Below are positions 18,863 to 26,341 of a stretch of 64,000 nt of DNA, piece by piece. Both the position numbers and the translations under genes were made by a program. How positions within the stretch are numbered: the first letter of the stretch is position 1; the number at the start of each line of letters is the position of its first letter. Source of the stretch: Paeniglutamicibacter sp. Y32M11 (GTDB lineage: Bacteria > Actinomycetota > Actinomycetes > Actinomycetales > Micrococcaceae); contig NZ_CP079107.1 of assembly GCF_019285735.1 (NCBI RefSeq), positions 2,232,001-2,296,000 on the forward strand, read 5' to 3'. The notes beneath the pieces are model-generated. The model was not told the origin of the DNA, ran no database searches, and saw only the letters and a program-made list of their open reading frames with translations.

Positions 18863-19631
18863 CGCTCATCCCTCCGTCGATGAAGATGGTTTGTCCGTTG
18901 ATGTAGTTTGAGCCGTCCGAGGCCAGCCATACGGCCGGTCCGGCGAGGTCTTCAACACTGCCCCAGCGTCCCGCCGGGGTACGCCCCAGGATCCAGGAGT
19001 TGAACTTTTCATCGTCCACCAGATTCTGGGTCATCTCCGTGTGAATATAACCCGGCGCAATGCCGTTGATCTGTAGTCCACTTCCGGCCCATTCGGCGGT
19101 CATGGCGCGGGTGAGGTTCCGCAGGCCACCCTTGGCCGCCGTGTAGGCCGAGATGGTGGGTCGAGCCAGATCGGTCTGCACGGAGCAGATATTGATGATC
19201 TTGCCTTCTCCGCGCTTGAGCATGCCCTTGGCTGCCTCGCGGCCCACCAGGAATGCGCTGGTCAGGTTGGTGTCCAGTACACGCTGCCAGTCGCTCAGGG
19301 CGAGTTCCAGCATCGGTTCGCGGTGTTGAATGCCCGCATTGTTTACCAGGATCCGTAGCGGACCTACCTCGGCTTCGATGGCGGCGATATTTGCTGCCAC
19401 GGCTGCCTCGTCGGTGACGTCAAAGGCGTAGGAGAAGATCCGTTCGGTGCCGTAGCTCTTTTGGAACTCGGTGGTAGTAACCGCCAGGGTTTCGCTATTA
19501 CGTCCGTGCAGCACCAGGGTGGCACCCGCATCGGCCAAAGCCTTAGCCAGTTCCTTACCGATACCGCGCGAAGACCCGGTAACCAGCGCGATGCGTCCGG
19601 TCAGGTCAAACAGTTTGCTGCCCATCATCAC
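18852..19631 (-). CDS. idnO: Gluconate 5-dehydrogenase (SDR family)
   Basis: A 259-residue short-chain dehydrogenase interconverting 5-ketogluconate and gluconate. The cofactor loop is VTGSSRGIGKELAKAL, NNAG is present (LVNNAGIQHR), and the catalytic Ser-Tyr-Lys are in NICSVQ and SAYTAAKGGLRNLTRAM. IQHREPMLE and FIDGGMSVVV match IdnO-like members. It follows gntP by 19 bases and overlaps idnD, giving a tight operon for turning idonate and ketogluconate into gluconate, which GntK then phosphorylates. The start could be any of the first three Met codons (MMMG); 19631 is the most upstream. Confidence 0.88.
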   Translation of the reverse strand: MMMGSKLFDLTGRIALVTGSSRGIGKELAKALADAGATLVLHGRNSETLAVTTTEFQKSYGTERIFSYAFDVTDEAAVAANIAAIEAEVGPLRILVNNAGIQHREPMLELALSDWQRVLDTNLTSAFLVGREAAKGMLKRGEGKIINICSVQTDLARPTISAYTAAKGGLRNLTRAMTAEWAGSGLQINGIAPGYIHTEMTQNLVDDEKFNSWILGRTPAGRWGSVEDLAGPAVWLASDGSNYINGQTIFIDGGMSVVV

Positions 19632-19650
19632 TCCTTCGTGTGGGTGGAAG

Positions 19651-21054
19651 TTAGAACGCTGCGGCGACGGCGAAGATCAGGTACGCAATGGCGAAACCAA
19701 CAACACCCACCAACGCCTGACCGACGGTCCATACCTTCAAGGTGGTCTTCACGTCCATACCGAAGAACCTGCTGACCAGCCAGAAGCCGGAATCGTTGAC
19801 GTGCCCGGCGAAGACCGAACCGGCGGCAAGTGCCAGGACGATGGCCACAACTTCGATGGAGTTCAGATCGGCGTTTCCCACCACCACCGGCTGGATGATG
19901 GCCGCGGCCGTCGTCAGCGCGACGGTAGCCGAACCCTGGGCGACACGTACCACAGCGGCGATGATGAAGCCCGCGACGATGATCGGCAAACCGAGAGCGT
20001 CCAAGGAGTCGGCCACCGCGTCACCGATGCCACCGGCGCGCAGTACCGCACCGAACATGCCACCGGCGCCGGTGATCAGGATGATGGAACATACCGGGCC
20101 AAGCGCGGAGTCAACCACGGTTTCAACGAGGGTCTTGTCCTTGTTCTGCTTGTAACCCAACAGGAACATGCCCAACAGGACGGTGATCAGCAGTGCGACG
20201 GGGGTTTCACCGATGAGGCGAAGGATCTGAACCCACTGGGTGCCCTTGTCAACAACTCCGGCCGAGGCCAAGGTGTTCAGGCCGGTGTTCATGAAGATCA
20301 AGATCAAGGGAAGCAGCAGAAGTGTCACCACGGTGCCCAGCGACGGCTTGGAGGCGAAGTCGTGGGTTTCCTTGGCCGAACCGGCCAAGATGTCCGGGAT
20401 GGCAATGTTGTATTTGCGGCCCACGTACTTGCCAAAGAGGTGTCCAACAAAGAACCAGGTGGGCAGCGCAACGACGAGGCCCAGCAACAGAACCAAACCA
20501 ACGTTGGCCTCAAGCAGTCCCGAGGCTGCAACCGGACCCGGGTGCGGGGGTACGAAGATGTGCATGACCGAGAAGGCGGTGGCTGCCGGGAAGGCGTAGC
20601 CCAAGAATGATCCGCCCAGCCGGCGTGCCACGGTGAAGATGATCGGGAGCATGACCACAAGGCCGGCGTCGAAGAAGATCGGGAAGCCGAAGAGTAGCGA
20701 GGCAACCGACAGTGCTAGCGGCGCGCGCTTTTCGCCAAACTTGTTGATCAGCGCGTTGGTCAAGACCTCGGCGCCGCCGCTGGTCTCGAGCATGCGGCCG
20801 AGCATGGCGCCCAAGCCAACCAGCAGGGCCACGGTGGCAAGGGTGCCGCCGAAGCCTCCGGTGAGTGTGGGAATGATCTGTCCCACCGGGATTCCGGTTG
20901 CCACTGCCGTTAGCAGCGAGATGACTACCAGCGCCACAAATGCGTGGATGCGCCACTTAATGATGAAAAGCAGCAGTAGCAGGATCGCTCCCACTGCTAT
21001 GGCGAGAAGCGCTGGGGTACCCAGCGTCCAGTTCATGACTAACTCGTCGGTCAT
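19651..21054 (-). CDS. gntP: GntP family gluconate:H+ symporter
   Basis: A 467-residue inner-membrane permease with about 12-14 hydrophobic segments along its whole length. GntP signatures include LLFIIKWRIHAFVALVVISL near the N-terminus, GFGGTLATVALLVGLGAMLG, IFVPPHPGPVAAS in the middle and HVNDSGFWLVSRFFGMD near the C-terminus. Both size and motif order match gluconate transporters. Located 70 bases after gntK and 19 before idnO in one operon. Substrate gluconate or idonate is inferred from neighbours. A small perfect hairpin (21094-21111) sits in the gap from gntK. Confidence 0.93.
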   Translation of the reverse strand: MTDELVMNWTLGTPALLAIAVGAILLLLLFIIKWRIHAFVALVVISLLTAVATGIPVGQIIPTLTGGFGGTLATVALLVGLGAMLGRMLETSGGAEVLTNALINKFGEKRAPLALSVASLLFGFPIFFDAGLVVMLPIIFTVARRLGGSFLGYAFPAATAFSVMHIFVPPHPGPVAASGLLEANVGLVLLLGLVVALPTWFFVGHLFGKYVGRKYNIAIPDILAGSAKETHDFASKPSLGTVVTLLLLPLILIFMNTGLNTLASAGVVDKGTQWVQILRLIGETPVALLITVLLGMFLLGYKQNKDKTLVETVVDSALGPVCSIILITGAGGMFGAVLRAGGIGDAVADSLDALGLPIIVAGFIIAAVVRVAQGSATVALTTAAAIIQPVVVGNADLNSIEVVAIVLALAAGSVFAGHVNDSGFWLVSRFFGMDVKTTLKVWTVGQALVGVVGFAIAYLIFAVAAAF

Positions 21055-21093
21055 CTTCGTCCTTCAGAGGTGTTGGTGTGACGGTGGCGGTGT

Positions 21094-21111
21094 CGGAACC
21101 GGTCGGTTCCG
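21094..21111 (-). other. Small intercistronic hairpin between gntK and gntP
   Basis: CGGAACC-GGTC-GGTTCCG forms a seven-base stem in the 70-base gap. It may protect or tune the downstream message; it is too short to be a sure terminator. Confidence 0.35.
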
Positions 21112-21124
21112 CGGTAGAGCGGTA

Positions 21125-21646
21125 CTACTTGGCAGAAAGGTTCAGGGCCACCAAGTCGACGATATCTTCGGGGCTGAGCCGGACATCAACTTCAATGGCG
21201 GGTTCGTCGGCCTCGATGGCTTCCAAGGTGCTCAGCTGTGATGCGAGCAGCGTCGGCGGCATGTATTCGTGGCTTCGTTCGTCCAAGCGGTGCTGAATGA
21301 GCTCACTCGCACCGCTGAGGTGAACGAAGACGGTGGATGGTTCATGGCGGCGCAGGAGATCGCGGTAACTACGCTTGAGGGCCGAGCAGGCGATGATCGC
21401 CGGAGCGCCGTCGTTCGTGCTCTCGAAGAGCGCGTCGCCGATGGTGGATAGCCATGGTTCACGGTCACCGTCGTTAAGTGGGTGTCCGGCGGCCATTTTT
21501 TCCTTGTTGGATACGGGATGCAGGTCGTCGCCGTCGATGAACACGGAACCGACTTTGTCAGCCAGTAGGCGCCCTACCGTAGATTTTCCGGATCCGGAAA
21601 CTCCCATTACAACCATGGGCGGGTAGGCAGCGCTGTTCATCGTCAC
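21125..21646 (-). CDS. gntK: Gluconokinase
   Basis: A 173-residue cytosolic P-loop kinase making 6-phosphogluconate from gluconate and ATP. The Walker A loop is VMGVSGSGKSTVG near residue 14; FIDGDDLHPVSNKEKMAAGHPLND is split here into its known parts, FIDGDDLHP and KMAAGHPLNDGDR, which bind the sugar acid; ALKRSYRDLLR follows. First gene of the gntK-gntP-idnO-idnD operon, with a twin operator about 20-50 bases ahead of its start. Its product is the substrate of gnd, encoded nearby. Confidence 0.95.
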   Translation of the reverse strand: MTMNSAAYPPMVVMGVSGSGKSTVGRLLADKVGSVFIDGDDLHPVSNKEKMAAGHPLNDGDREPWLSTIGDALFESTNDGAPAIIACSALKRSYRDLLRRHEPSTVFVHLSGASELIQHRLDERSHEYMPPTLLASQLSTLEAIEADEPAIEVDVRLSPEDIVDLVALNLSAK

Positions 21647-21667
21647 TCCATCGTGGAACCAAGGGTA

Positions 21668-21698
21668 ATGTCGGACATAAGAACGTGATATCCGACAT
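21668..21698. promoter_or_regulatory. Twin GntR/FadR-type operator upstream of gntK
   Basis: Two near-perfect 11-base palindromes, ATGTCGGACAT (21668-21678) and ATATCCGACAT (21688-21698), are centred exactly 20 bases apart, two helical turns. They fit the known FadR-subfamily pattern of GT and AC separated by one base or so. On the minus strand a TATAAA element follows upstream of them (near 21706-21714), so binding would cover the transcription start. The likely ligand is the GntR protein at 16970-17695. Binding itself is inferred. Confidence 0.62.
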
Positions 21699-21934
21699 AA
21701 ATATGATTTATACAGACTAGGTCGACTCCGCGGCGTGTGTCAACCGGATTGATGCAGCAATCTGTCGAGATTGTTTCGACCCCTCAGCTTCCCCGGAATA
21801 TCAGTGCTGCAGCGACCCGGAAAGGCCCTAGTTAGGTAGTGTTTGAGCGACACCTGAGCCTCTACCCAGCAAGCTCCAAGGTTCGCTTCATAACGTGGTG
21901 GTGTACATGCAGGATCGACGAAGGGAATTCAGTA

Positions 21935-22120
21935 ATGGGACTCGGAGACAAGATCAGCAACAAGGCACAGGAAGTTGTCGGCGGCGCCAAGGAAAAGCTA
22001 GGCGACGTCACCAACAACGAATCTCTTGAGGCCGAGGGCATCAAGGAGCAGGCCGCTGCGAAGGCTAAGCAGGCCGGCGAGCATGTTCAGGACGCTGCCA
22101 AGGACGTTTTCGGCGGCTAG
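21935..22120 (+). CDS. CsbD family stress protein
   Basis: A 61-residue hydrophilic protein, MGLGDKISNKAQEVVGGAKE at the start, with Lys/Glu/Ala repeats and KLGDVTNNESLEAEG in the middle, matching the CsbD family induced by general stress in many bacteria. It has no Cys or membrane segment. ATG at 21935 follows AAGGGA by about eight bases. It stands alone and is followed by a strong terminator. Function is unknown even in better-studied relatives. Confidence 0.9.
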   Translation: MGLGDKISNKAQEVVGGAKEKLGDVTNNESLEAEGIKEQAAAKAKQAGEHVQDAAKDVFGG

Positions 22121-22150
22121 CCTCGGTAGATAAAGCAGAATGAATCAACT

Positions 22151-22190
22151 TTTCGGCGCCCCGGCTTCGTGGGGCGCCGAAACGCTTTAA
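22151..22190 (+). terminator. Hairpin terminator after csbD
   Basis: TTTCGGCGCCCC (22151-22162) pairs perfectly with GGGGCGCCGAAA (22171-22182) across the loop GGCTTCGT, followed by CGCTTTAA. Confidence 0.85.
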
Positions 22191-22320
22191 GGCAGATCCA
22201 CCCCCCCAGCGAGCCTCTCCCCAGGTAACAAGCCAGTGGTGTCAAAATCAGCACCTGATTCTTAAACGAAAAAGTTCCCTTGCGGAAAGATTTTCATCTT
22301 TCCGCAAGGGAACTTGTCTG

Positions 22321-22393
22321 TGGGCCCTACCGGGGTCGAACCGATGACATTCACGGTGTAAACGTGACGCTCTACCAGCTGAGCTAAAGGCCC
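22321..22393 (-). tRNA. tRNA-Val(UAC), copy 1
   Basis: A complete 73-base cloverleaf on the minus strand: acceptor GGGCCTT with AGGGCCC, D stem GCTC/GAGC, anticodon arm TCACG-TTTACAC-CGTGA (anticodon TAC), T arm ATCGG-TTCGACC-CCGGT. The 3' CCA is not encoded. It is the same as copy 2 at 24909-24981 except for one base in the T loop. Confidence 0.95.
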
Positions 22394-22564
22394 TCAGTAC
22401 AACAACATTCGCTTGCTTTGTTTCAAACGACTGCGTTGCAACAAGAGAATACTCTAGTACACACATCCCTGACTTGGCAAATCGCACTCCCTGGGCGGGC
22501 AAATTCTGGATGAAAGAAGCCGATAAACCTTGGAAATACAGCTGATTCTCCAAGCGCGCTGGAC

Positions 22565-23779
22565 CTACCGAGCCGCAGCGCGCAGTGCTGCTACCACCGG
22601 AGCGGTGCCGTCTTCCGTTGCCAGGGCTGCCGCCAGTTGCTGCGCTCGCGCAGCGTAGCTGGACGTCGTCGTGGCCTGGGTGATGGCGTCGGCCAAGCGT
22701 TCGGTGGTGAGCATCTTGTACGGAACAGGTTGCGGGCCTGCACCGAGGGAAGCAATCCGGGTCGACCAGAGCGGTTGGTCGGTATAGATCGGCACACTGA
22801 CCGTGGGTACGCCGGCGCGCAACCCCGCCGCCGCGGTTCCGGCGCCGGCGTGGTGGACCACCGCAGCCATCTGAGGAAACAACCATTCGTGCGGAACAGA
22901 CCCGACGCTGATGATTCCGGGGTCGGAGACCCCGTCGACACCCTGCAGTACCGCGCGTACGCCCGCACGACGCGCGACGTCGAGCATAAAGTCGGCCTCT
23001 AGCGCCTCACTGCTTCCGAAGCCAATGAAGACCGGGGGTGGCCCGTCGGAGAGAAAATCACGGAGCTCCGCCGATGGCTGCCACCCCGGTTCGATCTGCG
23101 GCCACCAGTATCCCGCTAGGGCGAGCCCAGATCGCCAGTCCGTCGGACGGGGAAATATTGTGGAGCTGAAGCCGTGAAGTACCGGCGCATTCGCCCTCCT
23201 CCGGGCGCGCTCGGATGCTGCCCTCGTCCTTTGGGGCAATCCAAGCAACAGGCGGATTCGGGCGCTCGGGGCGTCATAGGGTGCTTTTCCTGCGGAGATC
23301 AGCGAACCGAGCAGCTTATTTCCGGCCGAACCCAAGCTTCGGGCAGTTCCGAGAACCACTGGCGGGTAGGCAGTACTGGGTTCAATCGGTTGCAGGTGTG
23401 CGCCGATGGCGGGGATGCCATACGCCTCCGCAACGTCGTAGGCGTAGGGAGCGATGGCGTTGGCCAGAATCACATCGGCGCCGGCCTCGGCCGCGGCCAA
23501 TGTTCCGGTGGCGGCCAGATCCATGTAGTCACCGAGTTCACGCATGTACCTGCGCAGATCGGATCCGGTGGCCTTCTTCCCCGGTTCGGCCGGATTAACA
23601 AGATGGCTCATGTCGCCGGGGAGTTCGTGGTGATCGCAGCCAGCCCCGGTGACCAACGGCCCATAGGCGGCGTTCGCTGCGATAGCAACGTCAAAGCCCA
23701 AGGTTTTTAGCCTGCTGCCGAGCCCGGCCATCGGTGCAACATCGCCCCGGGTACCTGGCGCAATCATGAGCACTCTCAT
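22565..23779 (-). CDS. GT1-type glycosyltransferase (macrolide/sterol UGT-like)
   Basis: A 404-residue cytosolic enzyme expected to move a sugar from a nucleotide-sugar to a small hydrophobic acceptor. The N-terminal acceptor domain starts MRVLMIAPGTRGDVAPMAGL; the C-terminal donor domain has FIGFGSS, VGSVPHEWLFPQMAAVVHHA then GAGTAAAGLRAGVPTVSVPI and TDQPLWSTRI, the classic GT1 donor loop. ATG at 23779 is preferred over 23797 because GAGGG stands five bases before it. It is divergent from a TetR regulator, and the pair lies between two tRNA-Val genes. Possible jobs are antibiotic inactivation or glycolipid making; the acceptor is unknown. Confidence 0.85.
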   Translation of the reverse strand: MRVLMIAPGTRGDVAPMAGLGSRLKTLGFDVAIAANAAYGPLVTGAGCDHHELPGDMSHLVNPAEPGKKATGSDLRRYMRELGDYMDLAATGTLAAAEAGADVILANAIAPYAYDVAEAYGIPAIGAHLQPIEPSTAYPPVVLGTARSLGSAGNKLLGSLISAGKAPYDAPSARIRLLLGLPQRTRAASERARRRANAPVLHGFSSTIFPRPTDWRSGLALAGYWWPQIEPGWQPSAELRDFLSDGPPPVFIGFGSSEALEADFMLDVARRAGVRAVLQGVDGVSDPGIISVGSVPHEWLFPQMAAVVHHAGAGTAAAGLRAGVPTVSVPIYTDQPLWSTRIASLGAGPQPVPYKMLTTERLADAITQATTTSSYAARAQQLAAALATEDGTAPVVAALRAAAR

Positions 23780-23883
23780 GCCATCCCTCGTTTCCATTGA
23801 CTGCGATCACTGTTCGCAATTAAGAATATAGTGGAATGGTTACAGCACCTAACGCGGGTGTTCAAAGGAAAGGCGAAACTGTC

Positions 23884-24594
23884 ATGCCCTCTCATGACCC
23901 CATAGATCTCTGGCTGCGGCCGGAGCGTACCGGTGTTGGGCCAAAGCCAGAGCACTCACGAGCGGGTATTGCCGCGGTGGCGATCGACATCGCAGACAGG
24001 GACGGACTACCGGCGGTCTCCATCCGGCGCGTGGCAGCTGGTATCGGGTCCGGCTCAGCGTCCCTCTACCGGTATCTGAAATCTCACGACGAGCTGGTGG
24101 AACTCATGATTGACACGGTCAGTGGTGAATACGCACTTGACCCCTCGTCGAAAAAACCTGGGATCCGACTTTTGGACTTGGCGCGGCAGGCCCGAGCCAT
24201 CATGCATCGGCACCCGTGGTTGGCTCCCCTGCTGCTGACCCGCCCCTCTATGGGCCCTAATGCTCTGCAATATTTGGAGCATGCCCTCTCCGCGGTGGAG
24301 TTGGTGGATATGCCCGGACCGGTGAAATTGCAGACGGTGGCCATGATGACGGCCATAACCTCCGCATTCGTACAGAATGAGCTCTCATCCACCAACAACT
24401 CCGAGCTGAAACGAGCGGGCGCCAACGCCCGTCACCAGTACCTCTCCGAACTTATGCTCAGTGGTGACTATCCCCTACTGTCTGCGGCATTCACCGGCGA
24501 ACATGAACCCGAGCACCCTGATGACATGTTCGACATCGTCATCACAAACTACCTCGCGGGAGCGGAGCGACAGTTCTCCGGCGGTTCCAGCTGA
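23884..24594 (+). CDS. TetR-family transcriptional regulator
   Basis: A 236-residue repressor. The N-terminal helix-turn-helix is seen in GIAAVAIDIADRDGLPAVSI, RRVAAGIGSGSASLYRYLKS and HDELVELMID; the rest is a helical ligand domain typical of the TetR_C group found with antibiotic or lipid-modifying enzymes. ATG at 23884 follows AAAGGAAAGG; an upstream ATG at 23836 would add 16 residues. It diverges from the glycosyltransferase with about 100 bases between starts, so it probably controls that gene and itself. Ligand unknown. Confidence 0.84.
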   Translation: MPSHDPIDLWLRPERTGVGPKPEHSRAGIAAVAIDIADRDGLPAVSIRRVAAGIGSGSASLYRYLKSHDELVELMIDTVSGEYALDPSSKKPGIRLLDLARQARAIMHRHPWLAPLLLTRPSMGPNALQYLEHALSAVELVDMPGPVKLQTVAMMTAITSAFVQNELSSTNNSELKRAGANARHQYLSELMLSGDYPLLSAAFTGEHEPEHPDDMFDIVITNYLAGAERQFSGGSS

Positions 24595-24908
24595 GGGCAC
24601 CAGAAAGTTTTGCCACATGGGCGCCCGCTCGAGCAAGGTGCGGCAGGTCGCGAAATCCGACGTGTAATCCACGAGCGGGGAACATTGGGAGTGCAAGACA
24701 CCGGTGAGTTGATAAATGTCACTGGACGGCGGTGTATTGCCGAAGCAGTGTGTATTGCGGCCGTAGAAGAAAAATCGATCCCGCCGGACTAAAATTGGCC
24801 GACATTGATCTGACTCTGGTTCACCGCGCAAACCCCTACACAGGTGGGGTGATGCCCGAGGACTGACCTCGTCCCGAAATCGGGAACTATTGGACACCGA
24901 GGAATTGG
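24595..24908. other. Intergenic stretch between TetR gene and tRNA-Val copy 2
   Basis: About 310 bases with no credible gene. Short inverted pieces occur (TCCCGAAATCGGGA near 24872-24885) next to the tRNA 3' end and may end the tRNA transcript on the minus strand. Nothing else recognised. Confidence 0.35.
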
Positions 24909-24981
24909 TGGGCCCTACCGGGATCGAACCGATGACATTCACGGTGTAAACGTGACGCTCTACCAGCTGAGCTAAAGGCCC
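24909..24981 (-). tRNA. tRNA-Val(UAC), copy 2
   Basis: A 73-base cloverleaf on the minus strand, same anticodon arm (TCACG-TTTACAC-CGTGA) and acceptor as copy 1; the T loop is TTCGATC instead of TTCGACC. No encoded CCA. It and copy 1 are in direct orientation, about 2.5 kb apart. Confidence 0.95.
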
Positions 24982-25094
24982 TGGCACTACTGAGTTCATT
25001 GGGTGCTAGCCCGCCGAAGCGTTCGTGACAAGAATATGAAGGTGGCGGTGTACCTGCCCGAGCTGTCGAAATAGACGCAAAGATTCTTCGACAA

Positions 25095-25553
25095 CTATGA
25101 GGTGAGTAGGTCCAACGCCTGTCGATAGCGCGCGATGGCGCGCGCCTGATGGATGGGTGAACTAAACGAATCCACTACGCACTCGTGCTGTATGAGGAAC
25201 GTGTGGCGCGTCGCCGCGCCAGATTCAGGATTAAATGCCCCATAGCTGGAGGCAACTGCACCATGTGGCCAAAAATCGGCCAGCAGGTCAAACCCGAAGT
25301 GGGCCTGATCCGCGTAGGTCCGCAAGACGAATTTGTGGTCCACAGAAATGGCCAGAAAGCGGACATTTCGTGCGGCAAATTCATCACGAACCTTTTCAAT
25401 CTCTTCAAGTTCCGACCCGCAGACCGCAGAAAACGCGAAGGGATAGAAAACGAGAAAATAGGCTTGCTCCCCCAGCCCTCGGGACTCGATGAGTTCCCCG
25501 TGCTGATTATGTAGAGCAAACCCTGGGGCCGTTTCACCGGCCGATGGCGCCAA
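25095..25553 (-). CDS. AhpE/BCP-type peroxiredoxin
   Basis: A thioredoxin-fold peroxidase of about 152 residues that reduces peroxides. The peroxidatic Cys is in FYPFAFSAVCGSELEE (about Cys45), where the usual Thr is Ser. Later parts include VRFLAISVDHKFVLRTYADQ and FDLLADFWPHG. There is no other well-placed Cys, so it is likely one-Cys, as in AhpE. The frame stays open to an ATG at 25646, but that overlaps the DUF3052 gene; the family begins only a few residues before APGF, and a TTG at 25553 has GGGGAA eight bases ahead, so I chose it. Other starts are GTG at 25571 or 25589. It follows DUF3052 in one transcript. Confidence 0.82.
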   Translation of the reverse strand: MAPSAGETAPGFALHNQHGELIESRGLGEQAYFLVFYPFAFSAVCGSELEEIEKVRDEFAARNVRFLAISVDHKFVLRTYADQAHFGFDLLADFWPHGAVASSYGAFNPESGAATRHTFLIQHECVVDSFSSPIHQARAIARYRQALDLLTS

Positions 25554-25593
25554 GGAATCATTCCCCGACACAGGGTTGGGTGAACCCACAGCG

Positions 25594-26010
25594 CTAGTTC
25601 TTGCGGCGCGCAACAAGTCGGGTGGCCGACCAATCCTCGGAAACACCCTCGGTGTTGGTCACGTGCAGACCAGCGGTGGGGGCATCTGTTTGGATTACTC
25701 CGGGTGCCACGTGACCGTCTCGACCCGGCTTCGGGGTCAAGAGCCACACAACGCCCTTCTCATCTAGGTTGACCAACGAATCGACCAGAGCATCAATAAG
25801 ATCCCCGTCGTCCTCGCGCCACCAGTAGATGATTCCGTCCACAACTTCGTGGTCTTCCTCAGTCAGTAGTTCTGAACCCACTGCGTCCTCTAGGGAATCG
25901 CGCAGATCAAAGTCCACATCGTCGTCGTACCCGAGTTCCTGGATCAGGTCCCCGTCTTTGAAGCCCATTTTCTGTGCGGCTTCATGCTTTGCCGTTGCGG
26001 CGTCGCTCAC
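25594..26010 (-). CDS. DUF3052 family protein
   Basis: A 138-residue acidic cytosolic protein restricted to actinobacteria, of unknown function. It shows AAQKMGFKDGDLIQELGYDD, DGIIYWWREDDGDLIDALVD, and WLLTPKPGRDGHVAPGVIQT; this last block is the family signature. GTG at 26010 is chosen for its strong AGGAGG five bases ahead; the open frame extends upstream but without domain content. It precedes the peroxiredoxin gene and is divergent from aceE, an arrangement I recall from related genomes. Confidence 0.86.
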   Translation of the reverse strand: MSDAATAKHEAAQKMGFKDGDLIQELGYDDDVDFDLRDSLEDAVGSELLTEEDHEVVDGIIYWWREDDGDLIDALVDSLVNLDEKGVVWLLTPKPGRDGHVAPGVIQTDAPTAGLHVTNTEGVSEDWSATRLVARRKN

Positions 26011-26341
26011 GTCACTCCTCCTGCTGCTGTATAGCGTCTGGTTACAACCAAACACCCTTTTTGCGCCTTCATCAAGCGCAGAGGCCTCAACACGCCGAAA
26101 TAGTGATGACTTCGACCCATTTTGGCTCTCGGCGCAGTGGTTGTGTAACTCCAAAACGTCGCATGAGCTGTGCCCGGATACGTTTTGGACGCTCATGCGC
26201 ATTAGAGTGTAACCGGCGGTCCGCGACCAACCACCCTTGGGGAACGGGCCACACTTTGGCGCTTGCACCGCCACTGCGGCACGAGACATGCAAAATTGAG
26301 TTCTTTCCGCAGTCCCCGCTGTACCCCATAACGAGGAGAAG
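26011..26341. promoter_or_regulatory. Divergent promoter region between DUF3052 and aceE
   Basis: About 330 bases between two divergent genes, holding the promoters for both. AT-richer spots (TATAGCGTCTGGTTACAACC near 26030-26049; ATTAGAGTGTAAC near 26200-26212) are candidates for -10 elements, but I cannot assign them. No riboswitch-like fold recognised. Confidence 0.35.

Noticed and set aside
24475-24999. Minus-strand open frame of 174 codons across tRNA-Val copy 2
   Set aside because: It runs through a complete tRNA gene and the end of the TetR gene; not a protein gene.
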